From Desulfonatronum thiodismutans (GTDB lineage: Bacteria > Desulfobacterota > Desulfovibrionia > Desulfovibrionales > Desulfonatronaceae): a DNA stretch of 64,000 bases. The DNA lies in assembly GCF_000717475.1 (NCBI RefSeq), contig NZ_JPIK01000013.1, positions 334,590 through 398,589 of the forward strand. The letters are read 5' to 3'. The stretch's first letter is position 1; every line of letters starts with the position of its first letter. The position numbers and the translations under genes are program-made. Positions 37,317-46,528 of the stretch are shown piece by piece. Under the pieces are notes generated by a model. It searched no databases. It was not told the origin of the DNA and saw only the letters and a list, made by a program, of their open reading frames with translations.

Positions 37317-37670
37317 TCAGGCCAGGCTGAAAACCCGCCGCAAAGCCTGATCAACCTGGGCCATAACCTCCGCGGCCAGTTCGCCGCGAACGGCCACGAA
37401 ACGAGATTGATGATCGATGGGCCGGGTTTGCAGGCAGTCGGCCACGGATTGCTTGGACAGTCCGTTTTGTTCCGTGGGTTCGATGGTCACGTTGGTGACG
37501 ATGCGCCCTTTTTTCTCGGTGAACGCCGTGATTGGAGTGACCTGAATCACCGGGACGCGGGCGTTATAGGTATCGTTGGTGACAATGACGCAGGGGCGAA
37601 CCTTGCCGGTCTCCGAACCTTTGACAGGGTCGAGGTTGACGTCGATGACCATCCCTCGTTTCAAAAGCAT
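37317..37670 (-). CDS. MazF/PemK-type toxin
   Basis: 117 residues starting MLLKRGMVIDVNLDPVKGSE, the usual MazF opening, with KVRPCVIVTND, VIQVTPIT and SKQSVADCLQTRP, which form the CcdB/PemK-like barrel. Such toxins are sequence-specific endoribonucleases. The ATG at 37670 overlaps the antitoxin stop (TGATG), so the two are translationally coupled. Confidence 0.93.
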   Translation of the reverse strand: MLLKRGMVIDVNLDPVKGSETGKVRPCVIVTNDTYNARVPVIQVTPITAFTEKKGRIVTNVTIEPTEQNGLSKQSVADCLQTRPIDHQSRFVAVRGELAAEVMAQVDQALRRVFSLA

Positions 37671-37903
37671 CACTCCGGCCACTTTGCCACCACATCATCG
37701 CTCCATTCACGTGTTTGCGTATCCTGGGCATGGACCTCGGCATACAGTGCCGCGGATTCCCGCAGCCGCTGCTGCTCCAAGTCGTTGCTCAGGCGGTCCA
37801 GGGCAACCCGGACCATCTGGCTTTTGTCCTTGAATCCCAAGTCTCTGTATTTCTGAATGAAACGGTGTTGCGGCTTGTCCAGGCTGAATTTGGCTTGAAG
37901 CAT
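37670..37903 (-). CDS. Antitoxin of the MazF-type toxin
   Basis: 77 residues. An N-terminal ribbon-helix-helix-like segment (FIQKYRDLGFKDKSQMVRVA) is followed by a long helix and an acidic tail (VHAQDTQTREWSDDVVAKW). A GGAGGATAA site precedes the ATG. Acts by binding both toxin and operator DNA, as in other modules of this kind. Confidence 0.85.
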   Translation of the reverse strand: MLQAKFSLDKPQHRFIQKYRDLGFKDKSQMVRVALDRLSNDLEQQRLRESAALYAEVHAQDTQTREWSDDVVAKWPE

Positions 37904-37917
37904 TTATCCTCCTTCTT

Positions 37918-37945
37918 GGTTGTCTTGAGAGGCCAAAATACAACC
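37918..37945. promoter_or_regulatory. Possible operator of the mazEF-type module
   Basis: GGTTGT-N16-ACAACC, a perfect 6-bp inverted repeat 15 bases upstream of the antitoxin ATG. The rest of the 277-base gap up to lemA shows a GGCCC-N8-GGGCC hairpin near 37956 and no supported gene. Confidence 0.4.
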
Positions 37946-38180
37946 CCGACTTTAGGCCCCTGAAGTTGGGCCGTCAAGCAGCTTCGCGGTGAGTGCGTCA
38001 TTAAGGTCATTTGGCTGTGACGAGCCATTTCTTGAGCCTTTTCGCGGAGCAACTGCTTCACTATATGCTCAAAGCCGTTGACAATCCCGGCGTTTTCATC
38101 AACTTCCTAGGTGTTGGCCGAAGCAGCTGCTTGGCTCCATTTTCCACTTCCTTTTCGCCCTTCAAACAGGAGAATCCGTA

Positions 38181-38771
38181 ATGTCCACGTCATTGATCGT
38201 CGTCCTGGTCGTGCTCGTCGTCCTGGGCTTTCTGGTGGTGCGCATCTACAATCAGTTGGTCGCCCTCAGGAACCGGTACAAGAACGCTTTTGCCCAGATC
38301 GACGTGCAGCTCAAGCGGCGCTACGATCTGATTCCCAATCTGGTGGAGACCGCCAAGGCGTACATGGCGCATGAACGCGGGACCCTGGAAGCCGTGATCG
38401 CGGCCCGGAACCAGGCCTACGGGGCCATGCAGGCCGCGTCGGCCAATCCGGGGCAGGCCGCGGCCATGGCCGGGTTGGCCGGGGCCGAGGGGATGTTGTC
38501 CGGGGCTCTGGGCAAGCTGTTCGCCCTGGTGGAGAGCTACCCGGATCTGAAAGCCAACCAGAACATGATGCAGCTCAGCGAGGAAATGACCAGCACGGAA
38601 AACAAGGTCGCCTTCGCCCGACAGGCCTTCAACGACGGGGTCATGAACTACAACACCTACCGGGAGTCCTTTCCCCAGACCATCTTCGCCGGGATGTTCG
38701 GGTTCGAGCAGGCTACGTTGCTGGAGTTCGAGGGTCGGGAGTATCGGGAAGCGCCCAAGGTGCAGTTTTAG
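38181..38771 (+). CDS. lemA: LemA-family membrane protein
   Basis: 196 residues. One N-terminal helix (LIVVLVVLVVLGFLVVRIYN) and a helical-bundle domain with the family core LVALRNRYKNAFAQIDVQLK and RYDLIPNLVETAKAY, ending NYNTYRESFPQTIFAGMFGF. LemA proteins are often encoded next to HtpX-like M48 proteases, as here, and relate to envelope quality control. CAGGAG precedes the ATG. The window's fourth (collapsed) repeat lies just after the stop. Confidence 0.94.
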   Translation: MSTSLIVVLVVLVVLGFLVVRIYNQLVALRNRYKNAFAQIDVQLKRRYDLIPNLVETAKAYMAHERGTLEAVIAARNQAYGAMQAASANPGQAAAMAGLAGAEGMLSGALGKLFALVESYPDLKANQNMMQLSEEMTSTENKVAFARQAFNDGVMNYNTYRESFPQTIFAGMFGFEQATLLEFEGREYREAPKVQF

Positions 38772-38806
38772 CAGTCCGTTGAACTGCTGGATGAGGGCTT
38801 TTTGAA
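38770..38806. repeat. Collapsed remnant of the palindromic repeat
   Basis: GCAGTCCGTTGAA and, about 14 bases later, GGGCTTTTTGAAC match the two outer arms of the 150-base element with the whole middle missing. It still forms a small hairpin (GCAGT/ACTGC). Confidence 0.5.
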
Positions 38807-38829
38807 CACACTTATAGGCTGGTTACACC

Positions 38830-40797
38830 ATGGACTTTTTTGAGAGCCAGGAAAAGGCGCGTCGGAAGAGCGCGGTGCTGGTGGTGCTGTTCATTCTGGC
38901 CACCATCGGCATTGTGTTCACGGTTTATGCCCTGATTTATCTCTTGATCCTGACCGACGCACCCAATGCGGCCCAAGCGTGGCTGGAGTTCAAGGGCATG
39001 GCCGACCTGCTGGCCATGCTGGGTGCGTTGATCCTGGCCATTATCGGATTCGGGACCATCTTCAAGATGGTCCAGCTTCGGCGCGGCGGGGCCGCGGTGG
39101 CCGAACTGCTGGGGGGGCGGCTGGTGATGCCGGACAGTGCCAACCCGGATGAGCGCAAGGTGCTCAACGTGGTGGAAGAAATGGCCATCGCCTCGGGTCT
39201 GCCCGTGCCTCCGGTGTACATGATGGACCAGGAGAGCGGCATCAACGCCTTCGCCGCGGGCCAGAACCCCGGCGACGCGGTGGTGGGGCTGACCAGCGGG
39301 GCGGCCCGGATGCTGACCCGCTCGGAGTTGCAGGCCGTGATCGGGCACGAGTTCAGCCATATCCTGAACGGGGACATGCGCATGAACATCAAGCTGATGA
39401 GCGTGATCCACGGGCTGATCATCCTGGGGCTGGCCGGACGGGTAATCCTGCGGATGGCCGTCTATGGCGGGCGGTCCCGGGATCGTCGAGGGGCTGCCTT
39501 GCCCCTGGTGCTGGGCGTGGGGTTCATCCTGGTGGGCTCCCTGGGGATGCTTTTCGGAAGCATGATCAAGGCCGCGGTCTCCCGGCAACGGGAGTATCTG
39601 GCCGACGCCTCCGCGGTCCAGTTCACTCGCGACTCCCGGGCCATGGCCGGGGTGCTGAAGAAGATCGGCGCGATCTCCCAGGGCTCGCGCCTGGAGCACG
39701 CCAACGCGGCCCAGGCCAGCCACATGTTTTTCGCCCAGGGCGTGAACGTGCTCATGACCTCCCTGTTCGCCACCCATCCGCCCTTGGAGGAACGCATCCG
39801 GCGGGTGGAGCCGGGTTGGGACGGAACGTATCCGGTCATCTCGGACTTTCCCCGGTCACGGGTTCAAACCGCGACGGGCGCGCCCGCCAATGAGTTCGGT
39901 TTTTCCAGTCTGACTCGAGAACAGTACCAGGGACGACCAAGCCCTTCGGCGCGATCCGCTGTCCAGTCCGGTACGCCGACGGCGGTTGACCTGACCGCCT
40001 CCGTGGGACGGTTGGATGATGTCCATGTGGCCCATGCCCGGGGGCTCCGGGAGCGGATTCCTCCCGTATTGCTGGACGCTGCCCATGATACGGCCCAGGC
40101 CCACTGGGTGGTGTTCGCCATGCTGCTCAGTCGGGAGCAGGGCGTGGCCAAGGCGCAATTTGCGTTGTTGGACAATATTTTCGGTCCGGCCCTGGAGCGC
40201 AAGGTGGCCGACTTGGCTCGTGTGGAGCTGCCTAGAGAATTGCGCTTGCCACTGCTGGATATCTGCTTCCCGGCCCTGCGTCGGATGCCCTTTGACCGGT
40301 ATCCGGCGTTTCGCTCCGCGCTGCAGGGAATGATTCAGGCCGACGGACGGGTCGGGCTGTTTGAATGGGCCTTACATCGAGCAGTACTCCGCCACCTGGA
40401 GCCCTCCTTCGTGCCGGGTCGGAACTCGGCTTTTGGTCACGCGGCCCTGCACCAGGTCGTGGACCAGATTTCGCTGATCCTCTCCGCCCTTGCCCATGTG
40501 GGGGCTCGGCCCGAAGACACGGCCATGGCCTTCGAAGCCGGGGCCAATGAGTTGCGCCTGCCCGGCCTGGGGCTGCGCTCCCGGGAGCAGTGCGGCATTC
40601 AGGCCCTGGATGCGGCCCTGAACAAGCTGATCCGCCTGCGCGAAACCTCCAAGCGCGACCTGATCACGGCCTGCGCAACGGTCATCGTGGCCGACGGCCA
40701 GGTTTCCATGGCCCAGGCCGAAATCCTGCGGGCCGTGAGCGACGCCCTGGAATGCCCCATGCCGCCGCTGTTGCCCGGGCAGGTGGCGGGGGCGTGA
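38830..40797 (+). CDS. M48-family zinc metalloprotease with long C-terminal extension
   Basis: 655 residues. Two helices near the N-terminus (about 14-45 and 60-80), then the M48 catalytic domain with HEFSH at 173-177, the third zinc ligand in SRQREYLADASAVQF, and two further helices (about 195-245). Up to residue 330 it is HtpX-like (THPPLEERIRRVEP). The remaining 320 residues, starting after the Pro/Ser linker, are unlike HtpX and helical; YPAFRSALQGMIQADGRVGL and ACATVIVADGQVSMAQAEIL recall tellurite-resistance TerB-like domains. Likely an envelope protease working with LemA. Confidence 0.9.
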   Translation: MDFFESQEKARRKSAVLVVLFILATIGIVFTVYALIYLLILTDAPNAAQAWLEFKGMADLLAMLGALILAIIGFGTIFKMVQLRRGGAAVAELLGGRLVMPDSANPDERKVLNVVEEMAIASGLPVPPVYMMDQESGINAFAAGQNPGDAVVGLTSGAARMLTRSELQAVIGHEFSHILNGDMRMNIKLMSVIHGLIILGLAGRVILRMAVYGGRSRDRRGAALPLVLGVGFILVGSLGMLFGSMIKAAVSRQREYLADASAVQFTRDSRAMAGVLKKIGAISQGSRLEHANAAQASHMFFAQGVNVLMTSLFATHPPLEERIRRVEPGWDGTYPVISDFPRSRVQTATGAPANEFGFSSLTREQYQGRPSPSARSAVQSGTPTAVDLTASVGRLDDVHVAHARGLRERIPPVLLDAAHDTAQAHWVVFAMLLSREQGVAKAQFALLDNIFGPALERKVADLARVELPRELRLPLLDICFPALRRMPFDRYPAFRSALQGMIQADGRVGLFEWALHRAVLRHLEPSFVPGRNSAFGHAALHQVVDQISLILSALAHVGARPEDTAMAFEAGANELRLPGLGLRSREQCGIQALDAALNKLIRLRETSKRDLITACATVIVADGQVSMAQAEILRAVSDALECPMPPLLPGQVAGA

Positions 40798-40834
40798 GTT
40801 GTAAGGATGAAAAACAGCCCAGGCGGATATCATC

Positions 40835-41077
40835 ATGGATTTTGTCCTGCAAAAGATTCGAGACTGTGAGTCGACAATACAGGGTATGGAAAGCAAGCAT
40901 GGCTGTGATTTTGAACGATTCAGCGCGATGTTGAGGGAGAAAGCTGATCTTTCCCTGGAAGACGATTGGTTGGATTGGATGGCCGCGATGGAATTGCGTC
41001 AGGCGTGGAAAAGCGTCAGTATCTCGGCTAATTCTAGCTCCAAAGTTGAATTTACTGAATCTGGATGGGGAGATTGA
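40835..41077 (+). CDS. Small helical protein of unknown function
   Basis: 80 residues (MDFVLQKIRDCESTIQGMES ... LEDDWLDWMAAMELRQAW), acidic, no signal peptide. The composition looks like a real protein and resembles small antitoxin-like proteins, but no toxin partner is seen after it, only 94 non-coding bases to cydD. No strong ribosome site. Codon use differs a little from the neighbours (more AT). Confidence 0.55.
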   Translation: MDFVLQKIRDCESTIQGMESKHGCDFERFSAMLREKADLSLEDDWLDWMAAMELRQAWKSVSISANSSSKVEFTESGWGD

Positions 41078-41171
41078 ACCATAAACGCTATCTGGTGAAT
41101 TGCTTGCGGAACTGGATCATGTCCTTTGATGCCAGTTCACGTTGCTGGCCCCGTCCAAAAATTGACCCCTC

Positions 41172-42956
41172 GTGATCGCATCCAGAACACACACCAAGAC
41201 CAGCCATCCGGCCCCCAAGGACTGGTTGCTAGGGAATGCGCGGTTGGTGCGCGGGCTGCTGATGGCCGGGATCGGGTTTGGGGCGGCGGCTGGGGTTTTG
41301 CTGATTGTTCAGGCCGGATTGCTGGCCTGGGTGGTGCATCAGGTCCTGTTTGAGGCGGCCGCGTTGGAGGACGTTTTCGGGGCGCTGGTGGCCCTGCCGC
41401 TGCTGATGCTGGTCCGGGCCGGGCTGGTCTGGGGCGGGGAGCAGTTCGGGGTTCAGGCCGCGATGCGGGTCAAGGGGCAGCTCCGGATGCGGGTCATGGA
41501 CCACTTGGCGGCTTTGGGTCCGGAACGGCTGCGTGGCCGTTCCAGCGGCGATCTGGCCCATCATGTGGTGGACGGGATCGAAGGGCTGGAGGCCTATTTC
41601 GCCCGGTATCTGCCTCAGGCCGCCTTGGCCGCGTTGCTGCCTCTGGCTGTCCTGGCGTTCGTCTTCCCAATGGATTTTGTCAGCGGGTTGATCCTGCTGT
41701 TCACCGCGCCGTTCATTCCCCTGTTCATGTTCCTGATCGGCTCCCGGGCCGAGAAGCTGAACCAGCGCCAATGGCGGCGGCTGGCGCTGCTCAGCGCCCG
41801 GTTTCTGGACAGTCTGCAAGGCCTGACCACGCTTCGGCTGTTCAACGCCACTCGCCGGGAAGCCCGAATCATCGCCGAGATCACCGACGACTACCGGGAA
41901 TCCACCCTGTCCGTGCTGCGGATCGCCTTTCTCTCCGCTCTGGTTCTGGAATTCTTCTCCACGGTCAGCCTGGCCGTGGTGGCCGTGATCATCGGTTTTA
42001 AGCTGCTCTCCGGGAGCATGGCCTTCCAGGCCGGGTTCTTCATCCTCTTGCTGGCCCCGGAATTCTATCTTCCCCTGCGTACCCTGGGCGTTCATTATCA
42101 CTCCCGGCTTTCGGCCATGGCCGCGTCCGAGGGGCTGACGGCTCTGCTGGCCGAGCGACCTCAGGTATCTGAACGCCCGACAAGGCGCTGCCCGGAATGG
42201 TCCGTCATGGAACTGGACATTCAGGATCTGGACTTCAGCCATGCACCGGACCAACCAGTGCTGCGCGGGTTTTCCCTGCACGTTCCATTCGGAAGCCGCG
42301 TGGCCCTGATCGGTCCCAGTGGCGTGGGCAAGACGTCTTTGTTGCGGCTGCTTCTGGGCACGGCCCGCCCGGAAGGCGGACGCATTCTGGTCAACGGGAC
42401 GGACCTGACGGAAGTGGACTTGGAACACTGGCTGCGGCACGTGGCCTGGATGCCCCAGAATTCGTATATCGCGCCGACCACGATGTGGGAGAACGTGCTG
42501 CTGGGCGGTTCTTCCGGATCGGATGGGCAGCCTGAGGTGGCGGAGGCAATGGACTGGGACGCCCTGGAAAAGGTCGCCGCGCTGACCGGCTTGAACCGTG
42601 ATCTGGTCGCCATGGACCAAGGCTGGCAAACCCGTGTGGGCGAAGGCGGGGCCGGGTTGTCCGGCGGGCAGCGCCAGCGGTTGGCCCTGACTCGGGTCTT
42701 GGCCAGAACTCTGGGCAAACCCGTCCCGTTGCTGCTTCTGGATGAGCCCACGGCGCACCTGGACGACCATGGTGCCGAGATGGTGCTGGCCGCGTTGGGC
42801 AAAGCGTCCGGTGTTGTTTCGGGCGAACTTTCAGGCAAACGGACAGTGGTCATAGTCTCGCATGATCCGCGGGTTCGGGAGTTCGCGGACGTGGTGGTGG
42901 AGCTCACGCGGCCGAAGGATGCGTGTCCTTCAGAAACACGCCGGGACGGTGGGTGA
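41172..42956 (+). CDS. cydD: Thiol exporter ABC subunit CydD
   Basis: 594 residues: six-helix ABC exporter domain (about 28-325) plus nucleotide-binding domain with Walker A GPSGVGKTSLLRL, signature LSGGQRQRLALTRV, Walker B LLLLDEPTAHLD and the H-loop VIVSHDPR. CydDC exports cysteine/glutathione and is needed to assemble cytochrome bd oxidase. GTG start at 41172; no strong ribosome site seen. The cydC start overlaps its stop (TGATG). Confidence 0.9.
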   Translation: MIASRTHTKTSHPAPKDWLLGNARLVRGLLMAGIGFGAAAGVLLIVQAGLLAWVVHQVLFEAAALEDVFGALVALPLLMLVRAGLVWGGEQFGVQAAMRVKGQLRMRVMDHLAALGPERLRGRSSGDLAHHVVDGIEGLEAYFARYLPQAALAALLPLAVLAFVFPMDFVSGLILLFTAPFIPLFMFLIGSRAEKLNQRQWRRLALLSARFLDSLQGLTTLRLFNATRREARIIAEITDDYRESTLSVLRIAFLSALVLEFFSTVSLAVVAVIIGFKLLSGSMAFQAGFFILLLAPEFYLPLRTLGVHYHSRLSAMAASEGLTALLAERPQVSERPTRRCPEWSVMELDIQDLDFSHAPDQPVLRGFSLHVPFGSRVALIGPSGVGKTSLLRLLLGTARPEGGRILVNGTDLTEVDLEHWLRHVAWMPQNSYIAPTTMWENVLLGGSSGSDGQPEVAEAMDWDALEKVAALTGLNRDLVAMDQGWQTRVGEGGAGLSGGQRQRLALTRVLARTLGKPVPLLLLDEPTAHLDDHGAEMVLAALGKASGVVSGELSGKRTVVIVSHDPRVREFADVVVELTRPKDACPSETRRDGG

Positions 42957-44662
42957 TGCGCGTCTTTCGGCTCCTGTTGACTATGGCCCGGGCCAAATGG
43001 CCCTGGCTGCTTCTGGGACTGGCCTGTTCCGTGGTCACGGTGCTGGCCAACATGGCCCTGCTGGCCCTGGCGGCCTGGTTTCTGGCCTCCATGGCCCTGG
43101 CCGGGGTCAGCGGAGTATTGTTCAACTATTTCCTGCCTGCAGGAGCCATTCGGACTCTGGCGATAGTCCGCAGCGTGGGGCGATATTTCGAGCGGCTGGT
43201 CAGCCACGACGCCACCTTGCGCCTCCTGGCTGACCTGCGGGTCCGGTTTTTCGAGCGCCTGGTTCCCCTCGTGCCCGCCGGCCTGGGCAAGGAAAACGGA
43301 CGAGGAGGGATGCACAGCGCGGATTTGTTCAGCCGGTTGCGGGCGGACATCGACCTGCTGGACAATTTCTATCTGCGCCTGCTCCTGCCCGCCGGGACCG
43401 CGATATGCGTGGCCGGGGTGTCCTTCGGTTTTTTTCTGTTCTTCGATCCGGCCCTGGCTCTGGGCGTGGCCGGGCTCTGGCTGCTGGCCGGGGCCGTGCT
43501 GCCGGCATTTTGCCTGTATCGGGATGCAAAGGACGGCGCGGAGCAGGTGCAGGCGGCCGCCAGACTGCGCTGTCTGGTGGTGGACGGTTTGCGGGGCATG
43601 GAAGAGTTGCTGGTCTACGGTGCCGGACCCAGATACCGGGAACTGGTCCAGCGGGAAAACGACCGGCTGATCCGGCTGCAAACCCGGACGGCCCGGCTGG
43701 AGAGCATGGCCCAGGGCATGGTGGGGCTGGCCTCGGGCCTGGCCATGTGGCTGGTCCTGCTGCTGGGCATCCCCCTGGTTGGCGCGGGCGACTGGTCTCC
43801 GGCCACGCTGCCCATGCTGGCGGTTCTGGCCCTGGTCTGCTTCGAGGCCGTTATGCCTTTGCCCGGAGCGTGGCGGATGTGGGGACAGATTCGGATGGCC
43901 GCAAGCCGGATATTGGAAATCACCGAAGCCCGGCCTCCGGTGATCGAGCCCATGGAGCCGCAAGCATTGCCGTCGGGAGGAGATCTGGTGGTCCGCGATC
44001 TGTGGTTCACCTATCCAGGAGGAACTTCAGACCGCGATGAGCCGATGCTGCGCGGCGTGAACCTGGATCTGCCCCAGGGCAGGCGGGTCGGCATCGTTGG
44101 ACCGGCCGGATCGGGCAAGACCACCCTGCAACAGATTCTGCTGCGGTTCTGGGAGTACGACCACGGCGAGATCCGACTTGCCGGGCGGGAACTGCGGAAC
44201 GTGTCCGGCGATGAGGTCCGGGCCCGGATGGCCGTGGTTTCGCAGCACGTGTTCCTGTTCAACGCCACCATTGCCGAGAACCTGCGCCTGGGGCGTCCCC
44301 AGGCCGCGGAGTCCGAACTTTGGGACGCACTGCGCGGAGCCCGGCTGGAGGAATTCGTTGCGTCGTTACCGGACCGTCTGGATACCCAGGTCGGTCAGTT
44401 CGGGGCCAGACTGTCCGGCGGTCAGGCCCGACGGCTGAGCGTGGCCCGGGCCCTGCTCAAGGACGCCCCGATCCTGATCCTGGACGAGCCCACCGAAGGG
44501 CTGGACGCCGCAACCGAGGCCGAGTTGTGGACGGAGCTGCGCCCCCTGATGCAAGGCCGCTCCGTGCTGCTGATCACCCATCGCCCGGCTGGGCTGGAAT
44601 ACATGGAGCGGGTGTATCGGCTGGAACAGGGGCGGTTGGTTTCCGTCCGTCTGAATGCGTGA
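42956..44662 (+). CDS. cydC: Thiol exporter ABC subunit CydC
   Basis: 568 residues with the same plan: membrane domain (about 15-310) and NBD with GPAGSGKTTLQQIL, LSGGQARRLSVAR, LILDEPTEGLD and LLITHRP. YFERLVSHDATLRLLADLR is typical of CydC. The ATG at 42956 overlaps the CydD stop; an ATG at 42923 is possible but would overlap more. The heterodimer with CydD is the active unit. Oxygen-tolerance genes such as this fit an anaerobe with a bd oxidase elsewhere. Confidence 0.9.
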   Translation: MRVFRLLLTMARAKWPWLLLGLACSVVTVLANMALLALAAWFLASMALAGVSGVLFNYFLPAGAIRTLAIVRSVGRYFERLVSHDATLRLLADLRVRFFERLVPLVPAGLGKENGRGGMHSADLFSRLRADIDLLDNFYLRLLLPAGTAICVAGVSFGFFLFFDPALALGVAGLWLLAGAVLPAFCLYRDAKDGAEQVQAAARLRCLVVDGLRGMEELLVYGAGPRYRELVQRENDRLIRLQTRTARLESMAQGMVGLASGLAMWLVLLLGIPLVGAGDWSPATLPMLAVLALVCFEAVMPLPGAWRMWGQIRMAASRILEITEARPPVIEPMEPQALPSGGDLVVRDLWFTYPGGTSDRDEPMLRGVNLDLPQGRRVGIVGPAGSGKTTLQQILLRFWEYDHGEIRLAGRELRNVSGDEVRARMAVVSQHVFLFNATIAENLRLGRPQAAESELWDALRGARLEEFVASLPDRLDTQVGQFGARLSGGQARRLSVARALLKDAPILILDEPTEGLDAATEAELWTELRPLMQGRSVLLITHRPAGLEYMERVYRLEQGRLVSVRLNA

Positions 44663-44685
44663 TGGCGTGGCTTGGGGCCGAGCGA

Positions 44686-45450
44686 CTACAACTCCAACTC
44701 CAGCCCCACCGGACAATGGTCCGATCCCTGGACGTCCGGTTCGATCCAAGCGCGGCGGACGGCGGGCTTGAGTTCCTCGGAGACGAAGAAGTAGTCGATG
44801 CGCCACCCGGCGTTGCGGCTTCGGGCGCCGTAGCGGTAGGTCCACCATGTGTACTGATCCGGCAGGGCGGTGAATATCCGGAAGGTGTCCACGTATCCGG
44901 CGGCGATGAAGGAATCGATCCAGGCGCGTTCGATGGGCAGAAAGCCGGAGGTGTCGGAGTTGGCCTTGGGGTTTTTCAGGTCGATTTCCTTATGCGCGGT
45001 GTTGAAGTCCCCGCAGACCACGATGGGCTTGGAGCGGCGTAAATCCTGGGCGTGTTCCAGGAATGCATCGTAAAAGCCCAGTTTGTAGTCCAGCCGCTCC
45101 GGGCTCATCTGGCCGTTGGGAAAATAGATGTTGAAGAAGTGGAAGTCCGGGAACTCCAGGCGGATCACCCGGCCTTCACCGTGGAAGCGCTCGTGGGGCA
45201 GTTCCAGGCCCACGTCCAAGGGCTTCACCTTGGTGAAGCAGGATACCCCGGAATAGCCTTTCTTGGTTTGACTGGGGTTCCAGTAGTCCAAGTAGCCGGA
45301 GGCTTGCCGATCCTGGTCGGCGAGTTGGTCCGGCGTGGCCTTGATTTCCTGCAGGCCGACAACGTCGGCGTCGGCCTGATGGAACCAGTCCCAAAAGCCC
45401 TTGTTCAGCACGGCTCGGAAGCCGTTGACGTTCCATGAGTACAGCTTCAT
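44686..45450 (-). CDS. xth: Exodeoxyribonuclease III (AP endonuclease)
   Basis: 254 residues. Opening KLYSWNVNGFRAVLNKGF, metal-site Glu in VGLQEIKA, FFNIYFPNGQ, GDFNTAHKEIDL, and the catalytic GSDHCPVGLEL at the end, all as in the ExoIII family. It repairs abasic sites and 3' blocked ends. It is last in a minus-strand series: HAD protein, Trm112-like, phosphoesterase, xth. The start is 9 bases after the phosphoesterase stop. Convergent with cydC. Confidence 0.95.
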   Translation of the reverse strand: MKLYSWNVNGFRAVLNKGFWDWFHQADADVVGLQEIKATPDQLADQDRQASGYLDYWNPSQTKKGYSGVSCFTKVKPLDVGLELPHERFHGEGRVIRLEFPDFHFFNIYFPNGQMSPERLDYKLGFYDAFLEHAQDLRRSKPIVVCGDFNTAHKEIDLKNPKANSDTSGFLPIERAWIDSFIAAGYVDTFRIFTALPDQYTWWTYRYGARSRNAGWRIDYFFVSEELKPAVRRAWIEPDVQGSDHCPVGLELEL

Positions 45451-45459
45451 GATGTATCG

Positions 45460-46143
45460 CTATGAGGACCTTTGGCCGATCATCCGCAACTCGCCGCGCA
45501 GTCCGGTCGCGGTCAGCCGGATCAGGGCGTAGCCGCCTCCGGCCAAGGGGCCTGGGTTAATTACCTGGGTCTTGCCGATGCGGTCCTCGGCCCGGGCTTC
45601 GTGAATGTGCCCGGTCAGGCAGACCTCCGGCTGGACCTTCTCGATGAAGGCCCGGACGGCCCGGCTGCCCACGGAGGTCTTGCCGCCGACCTTGTCCGCT
45701 GCGGTGTCGAAGGGCGGGTTGTGGGCCACCAGCAACAGGTGCGGCAGATCCTTGACCGGTTCATGGGCCTGAGCCAGCCAAACAGCCAATTGGTCGTCGG
45801 AAACCTCTCCCGGCGTGCCGAAAGGCGTGGGGTTGGAGTAGCCCACACCCATCAGTCCGACTCCGTGACCCAGGTCCTGTCCGCGGGCATGGATGTTCAC
45901 GCCCTGTGCGTTGAGAAAATCCTCAACTTCCGGATAGTCCATGTTGCCGATCTGAGCGTAGATTCGGGGGTTGATTTTTCGAATCTGCTCCAGGATGCGC
46001 TCCGCCGCGGGCTTCTTGCCCCGGTTGGTCAGGTCGCCGCTGACCAGGACCGCGGCGGCCTCGCCCAATTCAGGGATCAGGCGGACATTGCCGGTTTGTT
46101 CATGGATGTCCCCGAATCCGATCCAAAAAGGAAGTTTGGTCAT
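45460..46143 (-). CDS. Metallophosphoesterase, YfcE/MJ0936-like
   Basis: 227 residues starting MTKLPFWIGFGDIHEQTGNV. Metal-binding blocks: GDIHE, VSGDLTNRG, GNMDY, LLVAHNPP, and LTGHIHEARAEDRIG followed by INPGPL, the usual calcineurin-like order. The ATG at 46143 has GGAGG upstream. Function could be a phosphodiesterase of small molecules. Confidence 0.9.
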   Translation of the reverse strand: MTKLPFWIGFGDIHEQTGNVRLIPELGEAAAVLVSGDLTNRGKKPAAERILEQIRKINPRIYAQIGNMDYPEVEDFLNAQGVNIHARGQDLGHGVGLMGVGYSNPTPFGTPGEVSDDQLAVWLAQAHEPVKDLPHLLLVAHNPPFDTAADKVGGKTSVGSRAVRAFIEKVQPEVCLTGHIHEARAEDRIGKTQVINPGPLAGGGYALIRLTATGLRGELRMIGQRSS

Positions 46144-46262
46144 GGTTTCCCTCCGTAGGGGTGATGCGTTGCGTCTGAAGGCATGTCGGGAGGTAGATGC
46201 GTCACATGCTTCATGGCGTCTTCCAGGCAACTCCGCTCGTCGTCAGATGTACGCAAGAAGGC

Positions 46263-46481
46263 TTACCTAATATTCGTCCCCTTGCTCTGTTCGCGGACGC
46301 CCTTTTCCCAGTCCGCCAGCGGGACGGCCTCTTCGATGAGCATGATCGGGATTTCCTCTTTGATGGGATAGACGACCCGGCAGGGCGTGCAGGTCAGGCC
46401 GTCCTCGGCCGGGGTCAGGGTCACGTCGGCCTTGCACTTGGGGCAGGCCAGGATGTCCAGCAATTCCTTGTTCAGGGCCAT
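46263..46481 (-). CDS. Trm112-family zinc-ribbon protein
   Basis: 72 residues: LLDILACPKCKADVTL and CTPCRVVYPIKEEIPIMLIE form the two-CxxC Trm112 zinc ribbon. In bacteria such proteins are thought to activate or stabilise methyltransferases, or are small uncharacterised ribbon proteins. A GGAG-type site lies before the ATG. 47 bases after the HAD protein gene. Confidence 0.92.
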   Translation of the reverse strand: MALNKELLDILACPKCKADVTLTPAEDGLTCTPCRVVYPIKEEIPIMLIEEAVPLADWEKGVREQSKGTNIR

Positions 46482-46528
46482 GGGGTGGGTCTCCTTTGGG
46501 AAATGAGGGTGTTCTTTTTTTGGCAGTT

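Noticed and set aside
37950..38095. Minus-strand frame with EVDENAGIVNGFEHIVKQL upstream of the mazEF-type module
   Set aside because: It looks peptide-like but is bounded by a stop at once upstream, lacks a start with ribosome site, and runs into the antitoxin promoter; too little to claim a gene remnant.
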